A stretch of 64,000 nucleotides of DNA from JBOGIG01 sp050742455. GTDB lineage: Bacteria > Actinomycetota > Acidimicrobiia > Acidimicrobiales > JBOGIG01. This document shows positions 32,984-41,265 of the stretch, piece after piece. The notes beneath the pieces are model-generated. The model saw only the letters and a list, made by a program, of their open reading frames with translations, searched no databases and had not been told where the DNA came from. Where the stretch lies: the NCBI GenBank assembly GCA_050742455.1, contig JBOGIG010000111.1, forward strand, positions 1 to 64,000, given 5' to 3'. A program made the position numbers and the translations under genes. Within the stretch, counting starts at the first letter, position 1, and the number at the start of each line of letters is the position of its first letter.

Positions 32984-33736
32984 ATGGAAGTTTCGCCAAA
33001 GGTCCTCCGCGATGTCGAGTTCAGAGAAGCCCGCAAGGGGTACCACCCCGATGACGTGGACGAGTTCCTGGAGAAAGTGGCCGTGAGCCTCGACATGCTC
33101 CAGCAGCGTCTTCGCCAGACGGTGGACCGGGCCGAGAGGGCAGAGAGCGCGGCCCAGGCCCGCTCCGAGGAAATGCCGGCTGAGGCGGGAGACGTCATCG
33201 GGCGAACGTTGGTCATGGCCCAGCGGACCGCAGATCAGGCCGTTGCTGACGCACGACGCCAGGCTGCCGAAGTCATCGAAAATGCCAATCTCCAAGCCGA
33301 CGCCGTTGTGTCGGATGCCACCGAGGTTTCCGTTCGCATGAAAGCGGATGCCGAGGCCGAGGTAAGAGCCGAGCTGAATCGCCTGGAGGCAGCCAGAAAC
33401 AATCTCCAGGCCGATGTGGACAGCCTGGAGCGACACCTCGACGGAGAAAGGTCTCGCTTGCAAGCGGCGTTGGCCGACACCCTTCGGTGGCTGGACGGCA
33501 ACATGACGGCGATGCCCCCGCCCGCGATTACCTACGTTGCGGCGTCGGATCCACCTGCGGGAGGTTCGTCGGAATCACGGTCTAACCCTGGCCCTGATGC
33601 CGGTTACGAAGAGGGTTGGGAATCTCGATCGACGTCCACCGTCCAGGCCCAGGGCCCGTCTGGTGACACGGATTGGTCGGCTCAGGAAAATCGATCTTCT
33701 AGCATGGAGGAATCGGGGCGCAATTGGCGCTCTTGA
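32984..33736 (+). CDS. divIVA: DivIVA/Wag31 polar and septal scaffold protein
   Basis: The N-terminal module VSPKVLRDVEFREARKGYHPDDVDEFLEKVA is the membrane-curvature-sensing DivIVA domain. A long coiled coil follows (about residues 30-165, MLQQRLRQTVDRAERAESAAQ and later DSLERHLDGERSRLQAALAD). The last 80 residues are Ser/Gly/Asn-rich and disordered. In actinobacteria DivIVA directs polar growth and recruits chromosome-anchoring proteins. The 250-residue length is normal. It probably has its own promoter. Confidence 0.95.
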   Translation: MEVSPKVLRDVEFREARKGYHPDDVDEFLEKVAVSLDMLQQRLRQTVDRAERAESAAQARSEEMPAEAGDVIGRTLVMAQRTADQAVADARRQAAEVIENANLQADAVVSDATEVSVRMKADAEAEVRAELNRLEAARNNLQADVDSLERHLDGERSRLQAALADTLRWLDGNMTAMPPPAITYVAASDPPAGGSSESRSNPGPDAGYEEGWESRSTSTVQAQGPSGDTDWSAQENRSSSMEESGRNWRS

Positions 33737-33828
33737 CCGGCATGGGGAACCCGGGGGCCAGTCCTCCTCCCCACACCGGCTGTCTCGGCCTGTTCCTATT
33801 CCAAAATGACTACTCGGGTGGTGGGTGA

Positions 33829-35382
33829 GTGTTGGCACTTGTGACTTTGTTTACCGTGGGCTTGATCCTGCTGAGCGCGGCGACTCTGATCGTCGGCTTC
33901 ATCGATAACAGCCTGGCCCTCATCTATGTTGCCATCGGCGCGGCGTTTGCCGCATGTGTCATCCTCGCCTTGTCGGCCCGTTTCAAGACCGCGGCTGACG
34001 TCCGACACCTTCGCCAGGCCACGGCAGGGGGAGTTATGCCTTTGAACGAGCCCAGTTCCAACCTCGGGCCTGCGCCCCGCAAGGTGCGCTCGCCAGGCGC
34101 GGCCCAAGCCAAATCCGCCACCGCCCCGGCGACGGCGACGGCGACGGTCGATCGGCCAGTACCCGAAGAGCCGGTGGCTGCGCCCAAGCCCCGATTGGGA
34201 CCGTTCTCCTTCGTCAAGGCCAAGCTGGGGAGAAAGCGCTCGGCAGCCAAGGCCGAAGGTTCCGCCGCGAAGGCCGAAGGCTCCGACGGTGCTCAGCCGA
34301 CCGCCGACAAAGCCGCCGATCCGTCGGGCTCCAAGTCCAGGTCCAAGTCCAAGGCGGACGCCAACACCATGAGTCTGGCCGACCGTTTGGAATTCGACGC
34401 CCCCGATGCCGGCGCCGACGAGCCCACCGTTGTCGTGCTTCCGGGACCGCAATCGGGTGCTTCGGAGAAATCGTCAGGTGGGGATCGTGCCGGGCATGGG
34501 GTCCCCGATCTCACCTGGGAACCGGGCGCGGCCGAATCGGCATTTCCCATAGCCGACTACGACAAGCTCACCGAAGCTGAGGTGCTCAGCCTTGTCGACG
34601 AACTCGAAGACGATGAGGTGGCCCAGGTATCCAAGCGGGAAAGAGCCGGTCGTGGCCGATCGGCCATCTTGCAAAGTTTGGCCTCCCACGCCTTGTCCCT
34701 GCGGATGGGTTCGTCTTCCTCGGCGCAATCAAGCTTGCCCATCGCCGACTACGAGAGCCTGAGGGTGCCCGAGATCCTGCCATTGCTGGCCGAATTGGAC
34801 TTGGGCGAACTGCTGGCGGTGCGAGGTCGTGAATCCAACGGCGAGCGCCGGTCCACCATCCTCAACCGGATAGATCGCCTGGCCCGATTTATGGGGGCCA
34901 AACCCGCGGATCTGGCTACAGCGCCAGTCCCGGCCATGGCCGTTGCGCCTGGACCGGCACACCGCCCCACCGACTCCAGGCGTCCATCCCCGACGGCACC
35001 ACGACCTGCCGCCCCAGCCAAGCGCAGCGTGACCAATGCGGCCCCTGCGAAGCGATCCACGGCCAAGACACCCGCCCCGGCCAAGCCCAGCGCGTCCAAG
35101 CGATCCACGGCCAAGACACCAGCCCCAGCCAAGGCGACCGCCAAGCGGAGCGCAGCGCCGGCCAAGCGGAGCCCAGCCCCAGCCAAGCGATCCTCGGCCA
35201 AGACGCCCGCCACGGCCAAGCGAAGCCCGGCCCCAGCCAAGGCGACCGCCAAGCGAAGCCCGGCCCCAGCCAAGGCGACCGCCAAGCGGAGCCCAGCCCC
35301 GGCCAAGCGATCGACCGCCAAGAGGGCGGCCTCGGCGGCCAAGGGGTCCTCGACGACCAAGTCATCAGCGCGTAAGCGCTGA
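33829..35382 (+). CDS. Membrane-anchored protein with a histone-H1-like Lys/Ala/Pro tail
   Basis: No full-length family was recognised. Two N-terminal membrane helices (about residues 3-23 and 30-50) are followed by a charged linker and two related helical repeats. The repeats are FPIADYDKLTEAEVLSLVDEL near 239-285 and LPIADYESLRVPEILPLLAEL near 303-350; each ends in a basic segment with RSAIL/RSTIL. The tail from about 385 to 517 consists of AKRS, KTPAPAK and ATAKRS units, like histone H1 or bacterial H1-like DNA-compacting proteins. It sits 92 bp after divIVA. A membrane-to-nucleoid tether is an inference. GTG start. Confidence 0.8.
   Translation: MLALVTLFTVGLILLSAATLIVGFIDNSLALIYVAIGAAFAACVILALSARFKTAADVRHLRQATAGGVMPLNEPSSNLGPAPRKVRSPGAAQAKSATAPATATATVDRPVPEEPVAAPKPRLGPFSFVKAKLGRKRSAAKAEGSAAKAEGSDGAQPTADKAADPSGSKSRSKSKADANTMSLADRLEFDAPDAGADEPTVVVLPGPQSGASEKSSGGDRAGHGVPDLTWEPGAAESAFPIADYDKLTEAEVLSLVDELEDDEVAQVSKRERAGRGRSAILQSLASHALSLRMGSSSSAQSSLPIADYESLRVPEILPLLAELDLGELLAVRGRESNGERRSTILNRIDRLARFMGAKPADLATAPVPAMAVAPGPAHRPTDSRRPSPTAPRPAAPAKRSVTNAAPAKRSTAKTPAPAKPSASKRSTAKTPAPAKATAKRSAAPAKRSPAPAKRSSAKTPATAKRSPAPAKATAKRSPAPAKATAKRSPAPAKRSTAKRAASAAKGSSTTKSSARKR
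35022..35370 (+). repeat. Degenerate repeats encoding the H1-like tail
   Basis: Units of 9-27 bp encode APAKRS, KTPAPAK and KATAKRS segments. They are in frame and imperfect, with many lysine (AAG) and alanine (GCC) codons. Confidence 0.8.
35365..35382. terminator. Hairpin at the stop codon of the H1-like gene
   Basis: TCAGCGC (35365-35371) and GCGCTGA (35376-35382) form a perfect 7-bp stem with a GTAA tetraloop. It overlaps the TGA stop and lies in the 14-bp gap to the convergent ileS gene. It is probably a terminator or 3' end stabiliser, without a T-run. Confidence 0.5.
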
Positions 35383-35396
35383 CAATCCGAGGTCGT

Positions 35397-38300
35397 TCAG
35401 GCCCGCGCCAGCTTTATGGCTATGGGTCGTCCGTCATGGAGACGCCCGTCGCTGCTGTACACCTCGCCTTGGGCCCCTGAACCCAACACACCCCCAGGTC
35501 CAAGGTCATCCTCAGCGTCACGCCCCGGGCCAGCCTGGAACGGGGTGAGTTCAAGGTCGTGGGCCAAAGTTTGGGTGGCGATGTAAGGGCGGTGGGCGCC
35601 AAGTGAATCGATGGCCTCGGCCGGCACCATTATCCGGAGCCAAATGTGGTCCGAGACGTGCAATCCCGCACCCCGGCGGGCCAGCTGGATCTGGCGCACC
35701 ACGTCACGGGCAAGGCCCTCCGCCTCGAGCTCTGGGGTCATGGTTAGATCCAGTTTGACCAGGCCATCGTGCTCGGGCAGCACTCGCATCGACGCCTTGT
35801 CCTTGGGAACCAGTCGGAGGCTGAACTCGGAGTCGGATAATTCGATTCCCCCAACTACCAGTGTTGACGCTCCGGTACGGGTCCAGTCTCCCTGCTTGGC
35901 CGCGGCGATCACCTTTTGAGTGTCCGGTCCCAGGCGGGGTCCCAGAGCCGATGGATTTACGGCGATGGTCGAGTCAGCCATTGTGACTACATCGGCGGAC
36001 AGGACTACCTCGTTAACGTTGACTTCGTCGGCGATCAGGGCGATGTATGGAGCCAGGTCCGCCGAATCGGGACTGGCCACCTCCAGCCGGCTCAACGGAA
36101 GGCGGGCTCTGAGCCCGTTGGCCTTGCGTATGGAGTGGGCAGCCGAGCACACGTCTCGCACCCGGTCCATGGTTCGGGCCAGCTCGGGATCGTGCGGAAG
36201 CGTGGAGGCATCAGGCCAGTCGGTCAGATGCACACTCCGAGAGCCGGTCAGTGGCTGGTAGATAGCCTCGGTGAGCATGGGCAGGAGGGGAGCGGCGGCC
36301 TGGCAAAGCAGGCCGAGGACCGTACCCAGGGTGTCGTAGGCATCGATCTTGTCCTGGTCCTCCTCGGCGTTGGGGCGCCGTGGCTCCCAAAATCGGTCCC
36401 GGCTGCGCCGTATGTACCAGTTGTTCAAGGAGTCGAGGAAGCTCGAAAGCGACGCGCAGGCCCCGGTCAGGTCGTAGCTGTCCATGCGCTGGGCGACCTC
36501 GGTCAGCAATTGCGCCGTCTTGGCCAGTATGTAGCGGTCGAGGACCCCGGTGGCGTCCGTTCGGACCCGCGCCTTGACCTGATCGGTGTTGGCATAAAGG
36601 CAGAAGAAATACCAGGCGTTCCAGATGGGGTTGAGAACGTTGCGCACGGCCTCGGCGATGGCCCGATCCTCGACGATGAGATCCTGGCCCCTCAGCACTG
36701 AGGATGACAGGAGAGTCCAGCGCACGGCATCGGCGCCGTATTTGGCAAACATTTCCTCGGGGTCGGGAAAGTTGCGTAGCCGCTTGGACGCCTTGCGCCC
36801 GTCGTTGCCCAGGATGTTGCCGTGGGCCACGCAGGCTTGGAACGGGGGACATGCAAACAGGGCGGTCGAAAGGACGTGGAGGGTATAGAACCACCCTCTG
36901 GTCTGACCGATGTATTCCACGATGAAGTCGGCCGGGAAGTGAGCCTCGAAGCGTTCGGTGTTCTCGAAGGGGTAGTGCACCTGGGCGTAGGGCATAGAGC
37001 CTGAATCGAACCAGCAGTCGAGGACGTCGCTGACCCGGCGCATCACCGATCGGCCGGTGGGATCGTCTGGATTGGGCCTGGTCAAGTTGTCTATGTAGGG
37101 GCGGTGCAGATCCGTGGGACGAACCCCGAAGTCGGCTTCCAACTCGTCGAGACTGCCATAGACGTCGATGCGGGGGTAGGCCGGATCGTCGCTCTGCCAC
37201 ACCGGGATGGGGGAGCCCCAGAACCGATTGCGGCTGATGGACCAATCGCGGGCCCCTTCCAACCACTTGCCGAATGCCCCGTCCCTTACGTTGGGGGGAG
37301 TCCAGGTTATGCGCTGGTTGAGCTCGACCATCTGATCCTTGATGGCGCTCACATTGACGAACCACGAGCTGACCGCCCGATAGATGAGGGGCGTGTCGGT
37401 GCGCCAGCAGTGCGGGTAGCTGTGCTCGTAGGTGTCGTGGCGCAGGATTGAACCGGCTGACTTCAGGTGGGCAATGATGCCGGGGTTGGCTTCGAAGACC
37501 TGCTGTCCGGCGAAGTCCGTCACTTCAGGGGTGAATCGACCTCGATCGTCCACCGGACAAACCACGCCGATCCCGGCGCTTTCGCATACGCGTTGGTCGT
37601 CTTCCCCGAATCCAGGGGCCATATGGACGATACCGGTACCCTCGTCGATAGCCACGAAGTCGGCGGAAAGGACCCGAAAGGCATTGATGGAGCTCTCGGC
37701 GAAATACGGGAAAAGGGGTTGGTAGGTCCTTCCCACCAGTTCGGCCCCGTCGACGGTGGCCACCACTTCGGCTTCAAAGAGCATCTCGAGGTAGGCATCG
37801 AGACGGTCCCGCCCCACCAGGTAATGATCTCCATCCGATGCCACAATGACGTATTGGATCTCGTCTCCCACAGCCAGAGCCAGGTTGGACGGCAAGGTCC
37901 ACGGCGTCGTTGTCCACACCAGGGCCTTGAGGGGCCGGTCGGCTATCGAGGAGCCCGGTCCCGGCTCCAGGGTGAACACCACCGTCACGGCCGGGTCCTG
38001 ACGGGGTCGGTAGGAATCGTCCTGGCGGGTCTCGAAGTTGGACAGGGGGGTTTCGCACTCCCAGCAGTAGGGAAGGACTCGGTAGCCCTCGTAGGCCAAG
38101 CCCTTTTCCCACAACTGCTTGAATGCCCACATGACGCTTTCCATGTAGGACGTATCCATTGTCTTGTAGTCGTGCGCAAAGTCGACCCAACGGGCCTGAC
38201 GAGTGACATAGCGTTCCCAGGCATCGGCCGTGCGCAGGACCAAGTTGCGGCAGTACTGGTTGAACCGATCGATGCCGTATTCGACGATGGCGGCCCGCCC

Positions 38301-38636
38301 TGCGAGCTCCAATTCCTTCTCGGCTTCCATCTCGGCGGGCAGACCGTGGCAGTCCCAGCCCCATCGGCGCTCCACCTTGCGCCCCTTCATCGTCTGGTAG
38401 CGGGGAACGGCATCCTTAACGAACCCGGTTAGCAGGTGTCCGTAGTGGGGCAGTCCGTTGGCAAAGGGCGGACCGTCATAGAAGATAAATTCGTTGTCGC
38501 CGCCCGCTCTGGCGTCTACTGACGCCTGAAATGTGTGGTCCCGCTCCCAAAAGGCAAGTGTTTCTAGTTCAAGCCCGGCGAAGTTGGGCTGTTGGGCCAC
38601 GTCGGGGTAAGGCTTGTCGCCGGACTGGGGAACCAT
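35397..38636 (-). CDS. ileS: Isoleucyl-tRNA synthetase, eukaryote-like type
   Basis: Charges tRNA-Ile with isoleucine. The 1079 residues show PPFANGLPHYGH (HIGH motif), the CP1 editing domain (WTTTPWTLPSNLAL) and KASKR at 615-619 in place of KMSKS, followed by LRNFPDP. KxSKR with NxPDP and the long size mark the eukaryote-like class 2 IleRS, which is commonly insensitive to mupirocin. Met to Ala in the loop is unusual. The ATG at 38636 is proposed, as TACGCT lies 6 nt upstream on the minus strand. The gene is on the strand opposite to its neighbours, between divIVA and the DksA-like gene. Confidence 0.95.
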   Translation of the reverse strand: MVPQSGDKPYPDVAQQPNFAGLELETLAFWERDHTFQASVDARAGGDNEFIFYDGPPFANGLPHYGHLLTGFVKDAVPRYQTMKGRKVERRWGWDCHGLPAEMEAEKELELAGRAAIVEYGIDRFNQYCRNLVLRTADAWERYVTRQARWVDFAHDYKTMDTSYMESVMWAFKQLWEKGLAYEGYRVLPYCWECETPLSNFETRQDDSYRPRQDPAVTVVFTLEPGPGSSIADRPLKALVWTTTPWTLPSNLALAVGDEIQYVIVASDGDHYLVGRDRLDAYLEMLFEAEVVATVDGAELVGRTYQPLFPYFAESSINAFRVLSADFVAIDEGTGIVHMAPGFGEDDQRVCESAGIGVVCPVDDRGRFTPEVTDFAGQQVFEANPGIIAHLKSAGSILRHDTYEHSYPHCWRTDTPLIYRAVSSWFVNVSAIKDQMVELNQRITWTPPNVRDGAFGKWLEGARDWSISRNRFWGSPIPVWQSDDPAYPRIDVYGSLDELEADFGVRPTDLHRPYIDNLTRPNPDDPTGRSVMRRVSDVLDCWFDSGSMPYAQVHYPFENTERFEAHFPADFIVEYIGQTRGWFYTLHVLSTALFACPPFQACVAHGNILGNDGRKASKRLRNFPDPEEMFAKYGADAVRWTLLSSSVLRGQDLIVEDRAIAEAVRNVLNPIWNAWYFFCLYANTDQVKARVRTDATGVLDRYILAKTAQLLTEVAQRMDSYDLTGACASLSSFLDSLNNWYIRRSRDRFWEPRRPNAEEDQDKIDAYDTLGTVLGLLCQAAAPLLPMLTEAIYQPLTGSRSVHLTDWPDASTLPHDPELARTMDRVRDVCSAAHSIRKANGLRARLPLSRLEVASPDSADLAPYIALIADEVNVNEVVLSADVVTMADSTIAVNPSALGPRLGPDTQKVIAAAKQGDWTRTGASTLVVGGIELSDSEFSLRLVPKDKASMRVLPEHDGLVKLDLTMTPELEAEGLARDVVRQIQLARRGAGLHVSDHIWLRIMVPAEAIDSLGAHRPYIATQTLAHDLELTPFQAGPGRDAEDDLGPGGVLGSGAQGEVYSSDGRLHDGRPIAIKLARA

Positions 38637-38642
38637 CCCCTC

Positions 38643-38648
38643 AGCGTA
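38643..38648 (-). promoter_or_regulatory. Candidate -10 element (TACGCT), leaderless ileS start
   Basis: TACGCT (minus strand) ends 6 nt before the ATG at 38636. GAGGGG abuts the ATG and is too close to act as a binding site. Confidence 0.5.
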
Positions 38649-38756
38649 CGGGCAATAGATGATGGCCGGATGCGGTCGACACAGCGGGTATCGTAATCTC
38701 TCCACCGGACCCATCGAGGGGGCCGGTTGTCATGGAGCGAAGAGGACCTGGATCGC

Positions 38757-39791
38757 ATGGCGCGAAGCACCAAATCAAAGCAGCCGGCGTCGAAGACCAA
38801 GAAGTCGGCCTCCCCCGCCGGCCAGGCTGTGTCCAAGACTCCGGCCAAGGCGGGCGCGTCGCCGGCCTCGAAGATGATTCCCAAGGGTCCGGCCATGCCG
38901 GCCACACCGGTCCGGCGATCGCCCAAGGTATCCAAGGCGCCCAAGTCCACAACTGCATCCATCCCGACCAAGAAGTCCGCACCGGCCAAGCCAACCAAGC
39001 CGGCCACGCCAACCAAGCCGGCCAAGGCGCCCAAGCCGGCCACGCCAACCAAGCCGGCCACGGCGCCCAAGTCCACAACTGCGTCAATCTCGACCAAGAA
39101 GTCAGCACCGACCAAGAAGTCAGCACCGACCAAGAAGTCAGCACCGACCAAGAAGTCAGCACCGACCAAGGCAACGACCGATCCCAATCCAACGCTGGCC
39201 AAGTCGTCGGTCACGGGGGGCAGGCCAGGTGGGACGAGATCCCGCGAGAGAGCCGGGGCAAAGACGCCAGCCACGACGCCTGCATTGGCCCGGACCATCG
39301 TCAAGGTCATGGCGGATCCGAACGCCGGGGCACATTCGCCCGCCGCCACGGGGACCAAGTCAAGGTCGGGCTCTGCCGGGGCGGCCGCCAAAGGGACCCA
39401 GCCGCTTCCCGTTGACGTCTACGATTCCGCCTTCATGGCGGAGCAAAAGGAGCTGTTGCTCTCCGAGCAAGCGGCATATTTGGAGTCGGCCGAGGCCCTC
39501 AAAGCCGAGGCCGATGCCCTGGCCCAGGACATGGAGCCCGGCGACGTTCAGTTCGATGAGGAATCAGGTGAAGGTGGAACCGCCACCATCGACCGGGAAC
39601 GAGACCTGGTCCTGTCGGCCCAAGCTCACGCTGCGGTGGACGAGATAACCCACGCTTTAGCCAAGATAGCGGCCCGAACCTACGGAACCTGTGAGAGTTG
39701 TCGTAAACCCATCCCCAAGCTTCGGCTCAAGGCCCTGCCCTACGCACGCTTGTGCGTTGCGTGTAAGAGCGGGGGCCTGTCACGCCGTTGA
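38757..39791 (+). CDS. DksA/TraR-type zinc-finger protein with H1-like N-terminus
   Basis: The 344-residue protein has two parts. Residues 1 to about 215 are Lys/Ala/Pro/Thr-rich (KKSAPTKKSAP, KPATPTKPA) and resemble histone H1 tails. The rest is a coiled-coil stretch (KELLLSEQAAYLESAEALKAEADALA) ending in the C4 zinc finger TCESCRKPIPKLRLKALPYA with CVAC, the DksA/TraR fold that enters the RNA polymerase secondary channel. Streptomyces homologues in the same place (divIVA-ileS-dksA-lspA-rluD) also have lysine-rich N-termini. The ATG at 38757 is chosen with AGAGGA upstream; a TTG at 38727 is an alternative. Confidence 0.87.
   Translation: MARSTKSKQPASKTKKSASPAGQAVSKTPAKAGASPASKMIPKGPAMPATPVRRSPKVSKAPKSTTASIPTKKSAPAKPTKPATPTKPAKAPKPATPTKPATAPKSTTASISTKKSAPTKKSAPTKKSAPTKKSAPTKATTDPNPTLAKSSVTGGRPGGTRSRERAGAKTPATTPALARTIVKVMADPNAGAHSPAATGTKSRSGSAGAAAKGTQPLPVDVYDSAFMAEQKELLLSEQAAYLESAEALKAEADALAQDMEPGDVQFDEESGEGGTATIDRERDLVLSAQAHAAVDEITHALAKIAARTYGTCESCRKPIPKLRLKALPYARLCVACKSGGLSRR
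39093..39164 (+). repeat. 18-bp tandem repeat, four perfect copies
   Basis: Copies start at 39093, 39111, 39129 and 39147. They encode TKKSAP four times in the H1-like part of the DksA-type protein. Related looser repeats occupy 38980-39070. Confidence 0.95.
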
Positions 39792-40276
39792 CAACTCCCG
39801 CGCCGGCCACGGCGCCCCCGACGGCTGCGGCCCGGCGGCGATCGGTCAGTCTGGCGGTGGCACTGATCGTCATCGGCGTAGATCAGGCGACCAAGACCCT
39901 GGCTCTGCACTACCTGAGCGACGGTCCGGTCAGGGTGATCGGACCATTCAGCCTCGAACTGGTCTACAACTCCGGTGCCGCCTTCTCGCTCGGCGCAGGA
40001 TATTCCCCGGTGTTGGCTGCCATCGCCGTGATCCTGATCATCGTGCTATGGCGGGCGGCCCGGGGCGCTACCTCGGCTTGGACCACTGTGGCCCTCGGCC
40101 TGGTGCTGGGAGGAGCGGTGGGCAACCTCATCGATCGCCTTCTTCGGGGCAATGGGGGGGCGGTCATCGACTTTGTAAACCTCAAGTACTGGCCGACATT
40201 CAACGTGGCCGACTCCTCCATCGTGATTGGCGTGGTGATAATGATTTGGGCCGGCATAAGCCGACAGGCCCGATGA
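39788..40276 (+). CDS. lspA: Lipoprotein signal peptidase LspA
   Basis: LspA cleaves signal peptides of lipoproteins after diacylglyceryl transfer. Four membrane helices and the family motifs IVIGVDQATKTLAL, VYNSGAAFSLG, GNLIDRLL and NVADSSIVIG are present. The two catalytic aspartates are those of NLIDR and VADSS. The 162 residues fit. TTG start overlaps the stop of the DksA-like gene (TTGA), so the two are translated together. Confidence 0.95.
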   Translation: MTTPAPATAPPTAAARRRSVSLAVALIVIGVDQATKTLALHYLSDGPVRVIGPFSLELVYNSGAAFSLGAGYSPVLAAIAVILIIVLWRAARGATSAWTTVALGLVLGGAVGNLIDRLLRGNGGAVIDFVNLKYWPTFNVADSSIVIGVVIMIWAGISRQAR

Positions 40277-40325
40277 CCCAGCCCATGACGCCCACCCGTC
40301 GGGGACGGCGGGGGATTCTTCACCG

Positions 40326-41234
40326 GTGAAGACAAGGGTCCCGTCGGTGCTCGTCGGCGAAAGGATCGATCGAATCGTGGCCACGCTCACAGACCTGCCC
40401 AGATCGGCCGTGGCCGATTTGGTATCCAGTGGATGCGTCCTGGTGGGAGGCCGCATCGTGGTCCAGCGAAGCGAAAGAGTACACGAAGAGGCATGGCTGG
40501 AGGTGAACACCCAAGGGGCGAACCAAAGCCGGAGCCCAGTGCCGGACGATCGAGTGGAATTCGAAGTGGTCCATGCCGACGAAGATCTGATCATTGTGGA
40601 CAAACCGGCCGGACTGGTGGTGCATCCCGGGGCGGGCAATCCGGCGGGAACGCTGGTCAACGGTCTGCTGCGACGATTCCCCGAAATCGCCGCGGTGGGC
40701 GATCCGACCCGGCCGGGCATCGTGCACCGCCTGGACAAGGGGACGTCCGGTCTCATGGCAGTGGCCCGCAGCACCGCGGCCTTCGGGTCCCTGACCGACC
40801 AGGTGTCGTCACATTCGATGACCCGTTCCTATCTGGCCCTGGTGTGGGGGCACCTCGACGATGACGCCGGCACGATAGACGCTCCTCTGGGACGGTCGTC
40901 GCGCCAGCCGACCCGCATGGCCGTCTCGGCTGGCGGGCGCCCGTCGCGGACCCATTACCGGGTGGTGGACCGCATCGACGACCCGGTCCGGGCCACCATG
41001 GTCGAGTGCGCTCTGGAAACGGGTCGAACCCACCAGATCCGGGTACACATGTCGGCCATAGGGCATCCGGTGCTCGGCGACGACCGCTACGCCCCCCGGC
41101 GCTCGGCGAAGGGCCTGGCTCGGACCTTCCTGCACTCCTGTCGACTGGGTTTGGCCCACCCGGTGACGGGTGACGGCATCGAATTCAACTCGGAGCTCCC
41201 CGACGACCTGGTGGTCTTCCTGGGCCGAGCCTGA
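40326..41234 (+). CDS. rluD: Ribosomal RNA pseudouridine synthase, RluD type
   Basis: Isomerises uridines in 23S rRNA. An N-terminal S4 RNA-binding domain (ERIDRIVATLTDLPRSAVADLVSSG) precedes the catalytic domain with VDKPAGLVVHPG, HRLDKGTSGLM (catalytic Asp) and ALETGRTHQIRVHM. The 302 residues are typical of the RluA/RluD group. The precise target site is inferred from overall form only. GTG start, 49 bp after lspA. Confidence 0.92.
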   Translation: MKTRVPSVLVGERIDRIVATLTDLPRSAVADLVSSGCVLVGGRIVVQRSERVHEEAWLEVNTQGANQSRSPVPDDRVEFEVVHADEDLIIVDKPAGLVVHPGAGNPAGTLVNGLLRRFPEIAAVGDPTRPGIVHRLDKGTSGLMAVARSTAAFGSLTDQVSSHSMTRSYLALVWGHLDDDAGTIDAPLGRSSRQPTRMAVSAGGRPSRTHYRVVDRIDDPVRATMVECALETGRTHQIRVHMSAIGHPVLGDDRYAPRRSAKGLARTFLHSCRLGLAHPVTGDGIEFNSELPDDLVVFLGRA

Positions 41235-41265
41235 TCGGGGCCGCGGTCCCGAGTGACCGATCAGG
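41230..41265. terminator. Bidirectional hairpin between rluD and the sigma factor gene
   Basis: CCTGATCGG (41230-41238) and CCGATCAGG (41257-41265) form a perfect 9-bp stem with an 18-nt GC-rich loop. Both stop codons of the convergent genes lie in the arms. There is no clear T-run. Confidence 0.6.

Noticed and set aside
39093..39164. Regular 18-bp repeats as a possible CRISPR array
   Set aside because: The units abut without spacers, are in frame and encode TKKSAP within a conserved gene; no cas genes are nearby.
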